DNA of 64,000 bases from Siphonodentalium dalli (taxonomy: Eukaryota; Mollusca; Scaphopoda; Gadilida; Siphonodentaliidae), in contig CP136068.1 in NCBI GenBank assembly GCA_032622095.1, forward strand, positions 16,103,729 through 16,167,728. Direction: 5' to 3'. Made by a program: the position numbers and the translations under genes. The notes below the pieces were generated by a model. It saw only the letters and a list, made by a program, of their open reading frames with translations. It searched no databases and was not told the origin of the DNA. Each line of letters starts with the position of its first letter. Position 1 is the first letter of the stretch. This document shows positions 7,973 through 19,643 of the stretch, one piece after another.

Positions 7973-9352
7973 GTGTGCATGCTGGCATACAAGTCCAGAG
8001 TCCGACAAGGATGTGTATTATCCCCTCTATTATTCAAGATATTTATTGATGACATTGATGGCATCTTTGATGATAAATGTGACCCATTGTCTATCGGGTC
8101 TAGCAAACTAAATCACTTATTATTTGCGGATGATTTAGTGCTATTGTCAGAAAGTCCGGAGGGACTTCATCGGTCATTAGATAGCTTACAGTCTTACACA
8201 AATATGAACGCTCTCTCAGTCAATCCTGATAAGACCAAATGCATGATTTTTCGAACTAGAAAACCCAACTTTAACAAAAACTTCTTCCTTGCTGGAAATC
8301 AATTGGAAATTGTTAACGAATACACATATCTTGGAATAACCTTTGCAAACACGGGAAAATTCATACAGGCAGTGGATAACCTGAGCGTCAAAGGGCGAAA
8401 GGCTCTCTTTTCAATAACACATGCATGTGCTAATAAAGCACCACTCCCTCTTAAAACGTCCCTTAAACTATTTGACAAATTAATTAAACCCATCATCTTA
8501 TACGGAAGTGAAATTTGGGCAACAGGAATAACTAAACAAAATTATGATCGTTATTCGTGTGAAAAAGTTCATGTATCACATTGCAAACATATTCTCGGAG
8601 TTGGAAAATATGCATCTAATTCTGCTGTTCGAGCTGAACTAGGAAGCTATCCGTTATATATTGATGCATTGTATAGAATGGCTACCTACGCGGTTAAAAT
8701 TACCTCACGTTGCACGAGCAAGTTATTGCAAGACGCAGTTATTGAACAACTTAACGGTAAAACTGGTAGTTCCATCTTCAAAAGTTTAGAATCGTATGGG
8801 TTTACTATAAATAGAGATGAGAGTAGTAGCGTCCTTCTGAGTAGTCTGATTTCGTTCAAACGACAGCTTCAGAAAAACCATGTTATATATTTTCGAGTCA
8901 GTATGCTTGATAGCGCTTCTAAATCCGGCAAAAACAAGCTAAGAACATATATGCGTTTCAAACGAAATTTTGAGTTAGAACCCTACCTTATTCACACAGC
9001 TTCCCAATCTGACCGTACAATGTTTACGCGACTGAGAATAAGTAATCATTCTCTTGCTATTGAAAAAGGTAGACATACGCAACCGAAAAAGACACCTTTA
9101 CCATTACGGCTGTGTGTGTTCTGTGAAGACAAAATCGTGGAAGACGAAAGGCACTTCTTAATTGACTGCCCCCATTATTCCACCCAGCGTAGTGAATTAC
9201 TAAAACTAATGGAGGGAAGTTTTATTAATTTTCGACTGATGAGTAGATGGGACCAACTGAAGCATATATTAGATAATGACCTTACACAACATTGTGCGAA
9301 AGTTTGCAACATAGTCAGGAGGTTTTTCGAGTGCAGATTGAACAATACCTAA
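7973..9352 (+). CDS. non-LTR reverse transcriptase, C-terminal part (partial)
   Basis: 459 residues open to TAA at 9352. RT motif B, RVRQGCVLSPLLF, is at residues 9-21. The catalytic motif LLFADDLVLLSES is near 49-61, followed by SVNPDKTKCMIF and YLGITF, as in non-LTR RTs. The C-terminal third ends with a CxxC...H...C knuckle, CVFCEDKIVEDERHF then DCPHY, near 379-405, as in I-like and related LINE clades. The N-terminal RT and the endonuclease are absent through truncation; the GTG at 7973 is not a real start. The exact clade is not determined. Confidence 0.85.
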   Translation: MCMLAYKSRVRQGCVLSPLLFKIFIDDIDGIFDDKCDPLSIGSSKLNHLLFADDLVLLSESPEGLHRSLDSLQSYTNMNALSVNPDKTKCMIFRTRKPNFNKNFFLAGNQLEIVNEYTYLGITFANTGKFIQAVDNLSVKGRKALFSITHACANKAPLPLKTSLKLFDKLIKPIILYGSEIWATGITKQNYDRYSCEKVHVSHCKHILGVGKYASNSAVRAELGSYPLYIDALYRMATYAVKITSRCTSKLLQDAVIEQLNGKTGSSIFKSLESYGFTINRDESSSVLLSSLISFKRQLQKNHVIYFRVSMLDSASKSGKNKLRTYMRFKRNFELEPYLIHTASQSDRTMFTRLRISNHSLAIEKGRHTQPKKTPLPLRLCVFCEDKIVEDERHFLIDCPHYSTQRSELLKLMEGSFINFRLMSRWDQLKHILDNDLTQHCAKVCNIVRRFFECRLNNT

Positions 9353-9514
9353 ATATTATTATATAATGCATATTAAGTTACATGACTGAGTGATGTTATT
9401 ATTATACAGTGTATGTTTGTTCATGTACCACATTAATATTATATCTATGTATGGCAACCTGTCCCAACCAAGGGACGTATTTTGCTTAATAAATTCTATT
9501 CTATTCTATTCTAT
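7973..9514 (+). mobile_element. 5'-truncated LINE with AATAAA and (TTCTA)n tail
   Basis: Contains the C-terminal part of a non-LTR RT ORF (7973-9352), a 3' UTR of about 140 bp, an AATAAA at about 9488, and a tail of repeated TTCTA units to 9514. The truncation falls just before RT motif B. The single long open frame suggests a fairly young copy. Confidence 0.85.
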
Positions 9515-11247
9515 AACTAAATTCCACAAGATGCTGCAAGATGTGGAAAATTGCATGTAAAATTTCCCGAAATCACAAACCTCTTTATAGGACTATTCTA
9601 CCATTTAAGTGCCATCAGTAACCTTAAATTGAGGCATGTAATTTGCCTGCACATGTGAGGGCCACCCCATTCATGAATCATATCATAAGCAACTTAAATT
9701 AAGAGTCGAAGATGAAGTAAATTGTCCAAATGACATAATTGGTTGCATCAATGTTGAATGATGTTTTAAGATAAACATCAATGAAGACACAGTGATATTT
9801 TGGAAATTAAACTTTAATTCAAACATATCCAGGAGGAATAATTGTCATCCTAGCCATTCTTCCACAGCAGTGTATATTCCTGATGTCTGTGCACACCTCA
9901 CCATCGCAACCATTGCAATGAATTAACACTTAATATATAGTTCATCACACCCTTCTTATATTGAACATTCCCAAGAATGACAGCTCATCTGTTTTACACC
10001 TGTCATGCAGTAGAAATTTAAAGATCAGCAAACTCCTTTATATTGGCATCTGATGAATATAGCAGCACTTGACAGCATAGCATGTTACTAACTTCCCACA
10101 GGCTGCACCACACTTGTATATTGTGGTGCAATATTTATGAATGAAGAGTTGACGAATAACATATTGTATCTGCACAGATAACACACATGCCTCCTCTGTA
10201 TGCTGTGCACATTCTGATACTAAAGTTTCCAATGCCAGTGAAAGAACATACTCTGAAAAGAAATGCATAAAATACTATGTTTAGGAAAAGTCAGATTTAA
10301 AGACATGTATTACAGACTTATTTCATTGAATACTAAAAGCATTGTTAGGGCATGGTAAAATATGCCCATGGCAATTCCAACAAAAGGCCTTTAACTCTGG
10401 TGAAATTGACGTGCTGAACCAAAACTCAAACTGGACCACCTGTATTTTGTACATTAAAACACACACATTTCAAATTTCGTTCAACTCAGTTGAGACTATC
10501 TAAAGTTTCCACCTGACATCTGGAATCCAAAAGCGAACTAACAAACAGAGATGCAGCATAATACATGCCCTTTTTTAAACAGGCATATATGGGTGCATAC
10601 AAACAATCAGTTAGTATCCAAACACTATCCCCACTGGAATTATGTAGCAAAAACCTGAGATTAAGAACTAAAATTCCAACCATATCCACTGTAGCATTTC
10701 AGAGAATACAACGGTTGAACCACGCACAAATGTAAACATTTACTACTTTATTCAGGGCACCTTATTGAGTATAAACATTACTGAAAAGATTGTCCCAATA
10801 CTATTATACTAGTCACTGAGTTTAATTTGTTTATAACAATGATGTTGTTTTCTGACTATTTGGATAACTTATTTTGATTGTTTATTATTCCATCAGCAGG
10901 TCCGGGAACACCTCACTGGATTGTTTCACATCACTTTAATTTGTCTTTAAAAGCACATCAGGTTATTGAATATTTACCAGGTCATTTATAAGGCTATCAT
11001 GGCTATGGTTTATATAGTGTCATCAGAATTCTGTGAATTAAAGTGCAAAATGCGACTATTCTCCCCCCAATTGCCCCTGTTTTTTTAATCTCCAGTTACC
11101 CTTCACAGGTATTATTTTATTTAGTCTTATTCCATACCATGACACTTAGAAGTACACAATCTGCTAGACATTATTTGTTTGGACTCTTTTCCATAGGTAG
11201 GGAATTTAGACATAAATTCAACAAACATACAACATAAGGCTTTTTTG
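9515..11247. other. no gene seen
   Basis: About 1.7 kb of AT-rich sequence. Short ORFs lack codon bias, domains or splice context. No repeat structure is evident by eye. Confidence 0.4.
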
Positions 11248-11251
11248 TTAA

Positions 11252-11600
11252 AGGTGCACAATCTGATCTGATTGTCCCCGGATCATCCAGTTACAACATG
11301 AACAACGGAAATTTACACCGAAAGCCAATAATCATCCAACATTACTTCTCATCATGTTATCTTCTGAAATTGATTTGCGATGACCTTGCGAGACCTCTCA
11401 ATATCTTGTGTATCTGCATATTTCTAGAAGAAGTCAGTGGAATGTTTGGTAGGCTGATAAATAATCGAGGTGGATAAAATTAACATATTTGATAACTCAA
11501 GAGCTTTGAGGGATAGGATCCTCAACTCAAATAAAATATTATTTAAACCCGAAGCTGAAGAAATAGTAATTTAGGGGGCGTCAAATCAGATTATACATCT
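11252..11600. mobile_element. diverged TTAA-flanked MITE (same family as 14530 and 52867)
   Basis: Starts after TTAA (11248-11251) with AGGTGCACAATCTGATC. The right part holds GAAGCTGAAGAAATAGTAATTTAG, then CAAATCAGATT, recognisable as a decayed version of the family's inverted ends. The right terminus is eroded, so the end is approximate. Confidence 0.55.
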
Positions 11601-11770
11601 TCTAAGTGATGCGTATTTATATAAAAACTTACAGTTGTAAATTGAATACATCCAAGTTCCAACTTTGGTCCAGTGTATGTCGTCCAGTCAATTTACTTCC
11701 ACAGCAAGACTTCTAGCTGACCGTCCTCTATAAAATATAACATACAGGTCTTATAAAATGATACCAACAA

Positions 11771-11990
11771 GCCTTGAAATAGTGTGTATGTCATTTGCAG
11801 AATGAGGTCCCCAGAGGAAGAATTTAGTTATGGTAGCCCACATAGTGGGCTAGCATCACCAAATTCACCATCTGTGAACCTCTCCAGAGGGTGTATTTGG
11901 TGATGCTAGCCCACTGTGCGGGGTACCATGAATAAATTCACCCTCTGGGGACCTCATTCTGCGAATGACAGGCACACTCCATTTCAAGGC
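11771..11990. repeat. foldback MITE with arms of ~100 bp
   Basis: Left arm starts GCCTTGAAAT and right arm ends ATTTCAAGGC. Inside both are complementary blocks TGAGGTCCCCAGAG / CTCTGGGGACCTCA and GGGCTAGCATCACCAAATTCACC / its complement. A second, diverged copy lies at 51620-51935. No coding capacity. Confidence 0.8.
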
Positions 11991-12546
11991 TTGGACATGC
12001 ACTAGTATATGAAATGACATGTACATCTATAGATTTACTTAAAATATCACATATTGTTCTGGATATAAATCTTTTCAATGTACTGGCCACGACATATAGG
12101 ATTTCAAACAAAGAAAACATTATTGCAGGCATGTCATACATGTAGCATGGTTTGATGACAGGTGAAATACCCATCATGGGTGGGGGTGTGAGTAATCACA
12201 TTCTTCATGACTTCGGGGCGGGCGGCCTTCATTTAGGTTATAGTTTAGAAATAACATTTATCAAATTATGATAATTTCCTCAAGAAGATACTATTATATA
12301 GTATAGCATAATTATTATATGAATGTGATATTATTCACACAACACGCTTTGTGTCGGAGAAAATGCAAGTCGAGCAAAAAGAGCAGTGAATTGTTTATAA
12401 GCAGAGTCACGATAATGCATCGTTTCCTTATATTTAGATTTGTGTTTGGTACATCTACAACTTACAACTCACAATATTATCATAGTAAATTCCTTATTTG
12501 GTCTGTATTACCATATTTTGGTTAAGAGAGAATCCTAACTGGATAA

Positions 12547-12739
12547 GGGGGGGGGGGGGGGGGCTCGGAAAATAATTCAGGCACGTATGCTGAGTTTTAC
12601 TTTTCGACCCTAGTTGGCACTCACTCACCCCCACATCCAAATTGTTTTTCTGTTTTCGGCAGTTTTTTCGACCATATATGGACACCCAACCCCCCTTTTA
12701 TCACTAAAACAGAGATTTGCGAGGGTGGGGGGGGGGGGG
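12547..12739. repeat. two long poly-G tracts
   Basis: G runs of about 17 nt at 12547-12563 and about 13 nt at 12727-12739, with related C-rich wording between them. Low complexity, with G-quadruplex potential. The surrounding 12000-12950 shows no gene. Confidence 0.7.
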
Positions 12740-12961
12740 AATTCACTGTACACAGCTGTATATGAATTTATGTGCATTCATGGATGTTAACATAACATGT
12801 AAATAGGAATGTGTCATTTTGGGTTCAATCGGCTAAACAAAAACATGGCTGCCAGCGGCCATTATGGATTTCAAAATTTGCAACAAAATACAACACGATA
12901 ACTGCCTGCAGCCAGTTTAGCAGTTAGAATTACATTATTTCTCTTCTTCTAATGTGTTTAA

Positions 12962-14525
12962 CACGTTGATTGCCACTGCGAGTTATCTCGTAGTTCGCAA
13001 CCTTCGTAGGTTGCCACTACGAGTTATCTCGTAGTGGTTTCCATGTCGTGTAACTGACAAACGGAAGCAGTGGAATAGTTCGATACACCACGAAAACCCG
13101 CCTCGGAACATCAGAGCAGTGATTTTATCAAATAAATAGTGTGGCTCCCCTTACATCGTTCAACTGAAGTGAGCAACAACAGCACATATATTCTACTCAA
13201 AATGGTCCAGTTGTGAGTGAATACAACGGACAATGTCTCACTGAGTGACCACCAGAGGCAGTCGTGTATGGGCAATTCGACTCGGGTTTTGGTCTTCAAT
13301 AGACTGACAATGTTCACGCATGCAAACAAAGTCAGGGGTGGATACTCACAATGTACAAACATGCGAAGGCAGTTTCGAGGAATGGTTACATAGTTGTGTT
13401 TCAACACATTGAAACTTCGCACAACCACCCACACACGTCACACAGGCCTGCCAAATCTGTTCCCTCTCACTCATGTGCGAGTGGACGCATCCAACACAAG
13501 ATAAGCGGATAATCCATGACGTTATATGCGCGTTGATGCTACCATTATCTCATTAGGGAACACAGCAGTTGTTTTTGTATACACTGTGCGGCTCCATTTG
13601 GGGGCTAGGTATTTTATTATTTATAATACAAGTAAAGCAGAACAATTATTTCCCAAAACTACATTTTACCCACTTCTGAACGTGTTGGACAATGGAAAGC
13701 GTAGCAATTACCGTACTTTAGACGTCATGCAGTTCACCGAACTGTTCTACTTGCGTAGGTACGGATGAATGATTTTGTGTAGCATAGAGGTTTACAGTAA
13801 AGGGTGACTTACTTCCAGACGGATGGATTATATGGAATCGTTACATGTAGCACACTCCTGAATGTGCAGGGATCTATTTGGCTACTGCTGCATGGTTGTT
13901 TTAATTTTGTGCTGACAATTCTTCCAACACTATTATTTTGGGTTGTACTTTGGAACCCTATAGCATAGGCCTAAACCAGGCTAAATGGGAGATATCTTAC
14001 AATACCCGAAACAACAGAAGATGCATGCTTGTAGTCATTCCTGTATGGACGAAATAAACTCATCCTCACAGGAAACAAGTTCACCCGATTCCACTTCGGA
14101 TTCGCTGTCTGTAGCATGCATGCTCATATATATAAGTAATTTGCTCCGCCGTGCATCAGCCACAATTTAACTATATAAGGAGCTATAACCACCACAAGGA
14201 CTCCCACACCTCAATAAATATGATTGCCACCAAAATAACTTGTTTGGGTTACATTCTACTTCATATTTGTTGCTCAAACGTGTCCAATTGTGTCTACGAG
14301 ATAACTCGTAGTTGGCACTGGTGGTGGGAATACCAAAATTCCTTCCGCCAGTGCCGGCTACGAGTTATCTCGTAGTACTATCAATCGCCGTTTCTGTCAT
14401 CTAAAGTCGCGACGTCATCCAATTTTTGCTTCATTGAAGCCAAATTATGGTCTACTAAGGGTATCTATCTTGCCACGATTTGGCAAACTGGCGAGATTAC
14501 TAATTGATTTCTGGCACTCAACGTG
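12962..14525. mobile_element. non-autonomous piggyBac-like element with TTAA duplication
   Basis: Flanked by TTAA at 12958-12961 and 14526-14529. Terminal inverted repeats read CACGTTGATTGCC and GGCACTCAACGTG (one-base indel). Just inside each end are hairpins CTACGAG-TTAT-CTCGTAG: two on the left (about 12979 and 13017) and two on the right (about 14297 and 14361). TTAA target duplication is characteristic of piggyBac and Kolobok elements. I recognise no transposase among the short ORFs inside, so it probably depends on a partner. A relic of the right end appears at 33900-33975. Confidence 0.75.
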
Positions 14526-14529
14526 TTAA

Positions 14530-14747
14530 AGGTACTCAATCCGATCAGACGCTCCTAAATTTGTATTTCTTTGGCTTCTGGTTTAAAACATATTTGAATC
14601 GAGTCAAGGAACCTACCTGTCAAAGCTCAGCGTGATCAGATAAAGATATAGTAAATTATTACCGCTCGAGTTTTCTGTTTAAACTACTTAATAACCCCGA
14701 AGCCAAAGAAATAGTAATTTAGGAATGTCTGATCGGATTGAGTACCT
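14530..14747. mobile_element. 218-bp MITE with long inverted ends and TTAA duplication
   Basis: TTAA at 14526-14529 and 14748-14751. Inverted ends of about 45 bp: AGGTACTCAATCCGATCAGA ... TATTTCTTTGGCTTC, against GAAGCCAAAGAAATA ... GGATTGAGTACCT. Its left TTAA is also the right TTAA of the piggyBac-like element, so it inserted at that scar. Family members lie at 11252 and 52867. Confidence 0.82.
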
Positions 14748-14751
14748 TTAA

Positions 14752-15409
14752 GCCAAATTCATTGCAAAAACAGTCAAAAAACATGCGGGAAAAAGTTTTT
14801 TCAGTTGCGGAATTGTTTTTTGGTCCCATCGACAACACACCCACCCCGGCATACATGCCCTGAAAACACCCCCCCCACCAAGATAAATATCAACTCGTTG
14901 CAAGAACAATTACATTATGTTTGTCTGATGATTTCCCAATCATGAAGTAATGTGGATTAGCTGGATTACGAACTGACAGCGGGTAGAGTGGGTCGATTAC
15001 AATATTACAATAAAATTTGGTGTGATTTCAATGTCAACTCAACAGGCTCAGCTGCCCCAATTGAATTTCAACAATTGCGGCAGCCCTCTACTCCTTGCCC
15101 GATATGTGGTATAGGCCTGCACTCCCTGTCGCACCACATCTCCACCAATGTGGCCTCATTTTTGTAAGTGCAAGAAGTTTGTAAACTTTGCGCCATTTTT
15201 GAATGTTTTCTTTTCGTGGTATTTACAACATGACCAGTGCTACAGTGGTCATGTGACAGCTACGATCGCGCACATTGCCAAGGTCATGCCACGAATTTCC
15301 TGGTAAAATCAAACAGCGCTTGATTGCTACGATTTGGCTACGATATTGTCGTGGGCATGCGCATTGGATGTTTCCTCCTGCGATATTCCCCACTTACGAT
15401 TTTAATCGC
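14752..15409. other. no gene; small palindromes
   Basis: Contains a 9-bp-arm palindrome ACATGACCA...TGGTCATGT at about 15228-15254 and C-rich runs near 14870. No supported coding region. Confidence 0.4.
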
Positions 15410-15835
15410 AGCGTGTGCGGTGGCACTTAGCCGGCCCAACCCGGTCTGCCGGGTGCCTCGGTCCTCTGTGCTTTGAACTCTTTCTCACTAAAATAATGGT
15501 GTGCTATTACATGAGCCGGGGCAACTCGGCAAACCGAGTTGTCCCATCCTGCCTAATCGGGACAACTGGGTTAGCGGGAACAGCTTGGCTTGCGTAACAG
15601 CGAGTCATCCCAACTAGCTGGGATGAAAGTTTGGAACATAACACCATTTATTGTAACATGATGTGACGTTAGCCAATAAAATGCTCGCATCGTGTGAGTG
15701 ACGTTTAATCACTACCAAAGCCACTCAGTTATGGGCGTGCTGACATTATGTCGTGACGCGTGATTCAAAGACAGCTAGATGATTAACTAGATACGTGAAC
15801 GTCAACCGAGTTGTCCCAGCTAACCGAGTTAGAAA
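15410..15835. repeat. hairpin-rich repeat with AACCGAGTTGTCCC units
   Basis: Several short inverted repeats built on CAACTCGG/CCGAGTTG, for example AACTCGGCAAACCGAGTT at about 15524. GGGACAACTGGGTTAGC at about 15558 is nearly the reverse complement of GCTAACCGAGTT...GTCCC wording at about 15800. Probably a non-autonomous element; the ends are not defined. Confidence 0.5.
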
Positions 15836-16439
15836 ACAAGTGAGGGTTTTGATTTGGTTGAGGGTGGCCGGAGAATATGGTAGCCTGATTTTGATGCAGC
15901 AAATTAGCACTTCTAGTGTATTATAAACAAACAGCCGGTTTGGGAGTATAATATATAGCTGAATACAGCTAGGTTAGCTGAATACAGCTAGTGTAGCTGT
16001 ATTCTCACATTTGCCAGACCTGTTTGTATGCCGTAATTTTCTGCCTATATGATCTTACCTGTTTGCGTCCGTGGGCATTAAGTAGACACAAGTGAGCTCA
16101 GTGGGCTTGCAGCATGTGCTAATTTCATAATTTTCAATAATTCTAAAATACGAATACATGTAATATTTTTTGTTTTGCAATTCGTTGCATGATTAAAATA
16201 GGCCGTAAATATCGGGTCCATTCATTGAACGATGCAGGTATGTTGATATACATATTGCATCATACAGCTGATGTTACCATCAGGTTATTATATTCAAAAC
16301 AATAAATATTCAGTGGGTGGGGGTGGTATAAGTAACCCCTTAGCTTTAGTAAGCCCATCTTTTTGTTATGTCTATGTTGTGACAATTATCTTCATTTTGA
16401 TTAAATGATTAATTAATGAAATATTATAAAACAGGTCTG
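15836..16439. other. no gene seen
   Basis: AT-rich. A small direct repeat 'agctgaatacagctag' occurs at about 15957-15991. Nothing else is supported. Confidence 0.35.
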
Positions 16440-17035
16440 GGTGATCCATTTGTGCTTAAGAATAAATGATAATGATTTGTGCTCATTTGTAAATAATTTG
16501 TGCTCAAGCGTAAATAATTTGTGATCAAGAGTAAATAATTTGCACTTTTGCGCAAATAAGGAATAACTGTGAAAATGCTTTCCTCTGACACACCTACTGA
16601 CCTACATTTGTGAGTTCCTTCTCTTACAATTTAGTTAGACCGGTGTCAGAGAAGGTACTAACAGGAAGAATTTAGACAGATTGGTCTAGACTTTTTAGAC
16701 CGATCGGTCTAATAAAGTACATTCGGTGGTTCGCCCTTGGCTTTACGCCTAAGTGTAATAAATTATGCTTTGAAAAGCATAATGGAAATCTGAATTACGC
16801 TCAAGCATAATGGCTTAATGCATTACGCTTAAGCGTAATTGGCTATTAAATGTGAATTCGAACTCCCATACAATATGGGACATGGTTTTAATATTCACTT
16901 CTTATTTGCACATAAGCATAAATATGAAAATTATGATCCTTTTGTGCTAAAGCATAAATCAATTGCATTTAAGCATAAATAATTTGCATTTACGCGTAAG
17001 TGATTTAGCCTTAAGCGTAAATAAGGAATACATGT
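16440..17035. repeat. palindromic TTAAGCGTAAAT repeat cluster
   Basis: Begins with a short array of AATAATTTGTGCTCAAGCGTA-like units (16450-16560). It then has TTAGACCGATCGGTCTAA (perfect palindrome, about 16697) and many TTACGCTTAAGCGTAA-like palindromes (a perfect one near 16823) to about 17030. No coding sense. Possibly ends of a non-autonomous element built from palindromes. Confidence 0.65.
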
Positions 17036-17569
17036 AAAAGTACATGCCATTCCATATACATGACCTAAAGTTCTAAACCTGATAAGTTGCTGTGGACAAG
17101 ACCAATTTCAAACAGCATGACAAATGTTTATCAAATATACTGAGAAATTTCTTTTTCAACTTGAAGTCTTTTTGATGAAAATTTGTTATGTCTTCAAGTT
17201 ATCCATTGACAAAGGCATAATCTTATTTGTTGAGTTTGAAATGTTCTATCACTTCTCCATCGTGTTGGTGCCCATATATGAGCTTGTGTGCTGATACAAA
17301 ATACGTGTGAAGATTTCGTGTAAAGTTGAAGTCGAAACTGAAAGCATCCTATAATTAATAGTTAGTAGATACATACATGTCAAGATTCCCGAAGATAAGA
17401 TTATCCGGCCATCGGGAAACATATCTGTGATCACCCATTGAACCAGTCTAAGTTATTTGCTGTGATTTTAACACTAGAATGTGTTTCAGTCGCTTCGAAA
17501 TTAAATGGCGACTGCCAGTCTGGCCATGTGTTACACGGAAACAGTAACGATAACTCTTGAAGACTATCA
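17036..17569. other. no gene seen
   Basis: No coding region, RNA or repeat structure that I can support. Confidence 0.35.
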
Positions 17570-17690
17570 GTCAAAACCAATATATGGTATTGAACATGTC
17601 CTCAAAACCAAGGGATTCAGATTTGGTTTTGATCAAAACCAAGGGAATCAGATTGGGTATTGATCAATACCAATAAAAACCGAATATATT
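17570..17690. repeat. second cluster of GGTTTTGATCAAAACC-type palindromes
   Basis: Contains TTTGGTTTTGATCAAAACCAA and a variant, GGGTATTGATCAATACC, in which both arms changed together so the palindrome is kept. Related to the array at 6940-7330. Confidence 0.75.
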
Positions 17691-18400
17691 GTCAGTGTAC
17701 TTGTCCGATCGGGTCATATGTTAACACATGCATGTGGTATCAAGCATTTGAGGCAGTCAGCAAAGTGAGTAAATATTTATCCTAGATTAAACACGCCTTG
17801 TGGTATCGGCATGCTATACTTATCTCCTGGTATATACACAGAGCAGCACGTGTCAGAAATACACGGAATCATCTCGCATACTGAATGAATAAGTCACCGC
17901 CACAGAAACCCCTCGATCTCAACTTCAATTTTCAATTCTTTGATCTCAATTAACCAATATACATGGTATCTGAGACACAAATAAATGACAAAAGCACATT
18001 TAAGACGTACATAATTATATTATAGTAGTATGTAATATTAATGTATTGATTAAAGGCACATTTACCCAACACTTATGTTATGAAACCGTTAAGTGCGATT
18101 GAGACTCTTCCTTATTCGGCAGTACTGTGAATATCGCAACGTTGTTGATATGGCATCATTGGGCATAATAATGAAAAATAGAAACAAATCATTGAATAAA
18201 AAGATAAAGACTAAGGCAGGGTGGATGTGCCCGTTACTATATGAAGACTATCTATTTATTTGATACAATCGCGTCATTCACACATAATTTACTGTCATAG
18301 CGACATGAAATGCATATACATAAATGTATAAATGTTGACTTGAGGCGATGGGGCACATGAGCTACAGACATAAGTTTGAAAATTTGAAATTGATAAATAG
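17691..18400. other. no gene seen
   Basis: AT-rich spacer between the palindrome cluster and the next hairpin. No feature is supported. Confidence 0.35.
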
Positions 18401-18547
18401 AGGATCTCACATGAGTTTCTATTTTATACGGAATTTATCAACCGAGTTCACTAAATTCGATTTGAGCCGAGGTTTACCGAGGCTCAAATAGAATTTAGTG
18501 GACGAGGTTGATAAATTACGTATAAAATAGAACGAGTTTGAGATTCT
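18401..18547. repeat. long hairpin, arms of about 65-70 bp
   Basis: Left arm 18401-18470 (TCTATTTTATACGGAATTTATC ... GATTTGAGCC) pairs with right arm 18482-18547 (GGCTCAAAT ... GATAAATTACGTATAAAATAGA) with a few mismatches and a ~10-nt centre. A foldback element or hairpin RNA source. No target duplication identified. Confidence 0.82.
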
Positions 18548-18869
18548 TTTTATCACATGATCATATAATCGCTAAACTTTTATCGAAAAGAACCGAAAAG
18601 AACAACAGTTAACTGCAGCCAGCGAACATTGTCACAAAGAGCAGCGTGACGTCATTGCACGCGACGATATTACACGTGTCTATTACGCTCGAATATTACA
18701 TCGGAAAATAGTGCTAATCTTGTGATAAAAGTCTGGTATGTTTTGACCATCCTATAACTCGAAGTTGTGTGTGTATTCGAATGGTGATGTTTAGGATAAA
18801 GCGTGGCTACAAATAAACTGACAAAGACCTTGTTGCTGATAAGCCCCATCGCATCAAGTGCATGTCCAC

Positions 18870-19270
18870 ATCAAGTAAATCCTGCGTACTCAGTGAGGAT
18901 CAGTCGAACCCTGTCAAAACTCGTGCTCAAGTCAACTGAGCGGCACGCATCAGATACTATATCAAGCAATCGATGATCGATGATTACTTTAAGGACGCGG
19001 CCGGTTATTCCTATGTCAAAAAGTTTTGTCCATAAACCAACTCTCTATATGTTATCAAAAGCTTTCGGCAGGTCTATAGATGCACAGTACAAGCTCTCAA
19101 GATCGTATTCGGTTTAGTCGGTAGCGATAATAATAGAGTGTTTATACTTCGCCGGATAAGAATTACGGCTATCCGGATACTCAGCTATAAGGTTTTCAAC
19201 TTTTGAATAAAATGATTTAGTACAAGCACCTGATTGTCGTATGGATTATAATTCGCTCTGCGGTTAAGTT
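18870..19270 (-). pseudogene. decayed LINE reverse transcriptase fragment
   Basis: Minus-strand translation near 19110-19050 reads YCASIDLPKAFDNI, a good RT motif A. After one stop it continues RVGLWTKLFDIGITGRVLKV, the typical segment between motifs A and B. Further residues decay to about 18875. Upstream (to 19270), ACTKSFYSKVENLI resembles the RT region before motif A. Several stops show it is dead. Clade unknown. Confidence 0.65.
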
Positions 19271-19643
19271 AGATGTTTATCTGGGGTCATGCCGTCGTGG
19301 GTGATTTCCTTTCAACAATTAACTCGAACAATATTATTGTGCAATCGCTGATGGACCATCCCGTTTTTCACCTGTGTATGTATTGGTCTGTGTGCCGTTT
19401 GGTTGTCTCTAATCAGCTGTCCGTCGGTGGTCACGCACCTTGGTTATAAGCTATTATTATAAATACTAACTGATGAAGGTACATCTACTCTGCATGTGCT
19501 TGGTACATTTGTTGCGCATTCGAGGGAATTAAATATGCGTGTTCATGTACATGTATGTTCATATATTTATATATACGGAAGAAATGTGGTGGCACGTTTT
19601 AATTGATTCAAACTTAATGGACAATTAGTTAATTAATCTAAAT
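19271..19643. other. no gene seen
   Basis: Spacer left of the large inverted-repeat element. No coding region is supported. Confidence 0.35.

Noticed and set aside
13985-14375. ORFs inside the piggyBac-like element as transposase
   Set aside because: Short, with no DDD-type catalytic motifs or zinc-binding C-terminus recognisable.
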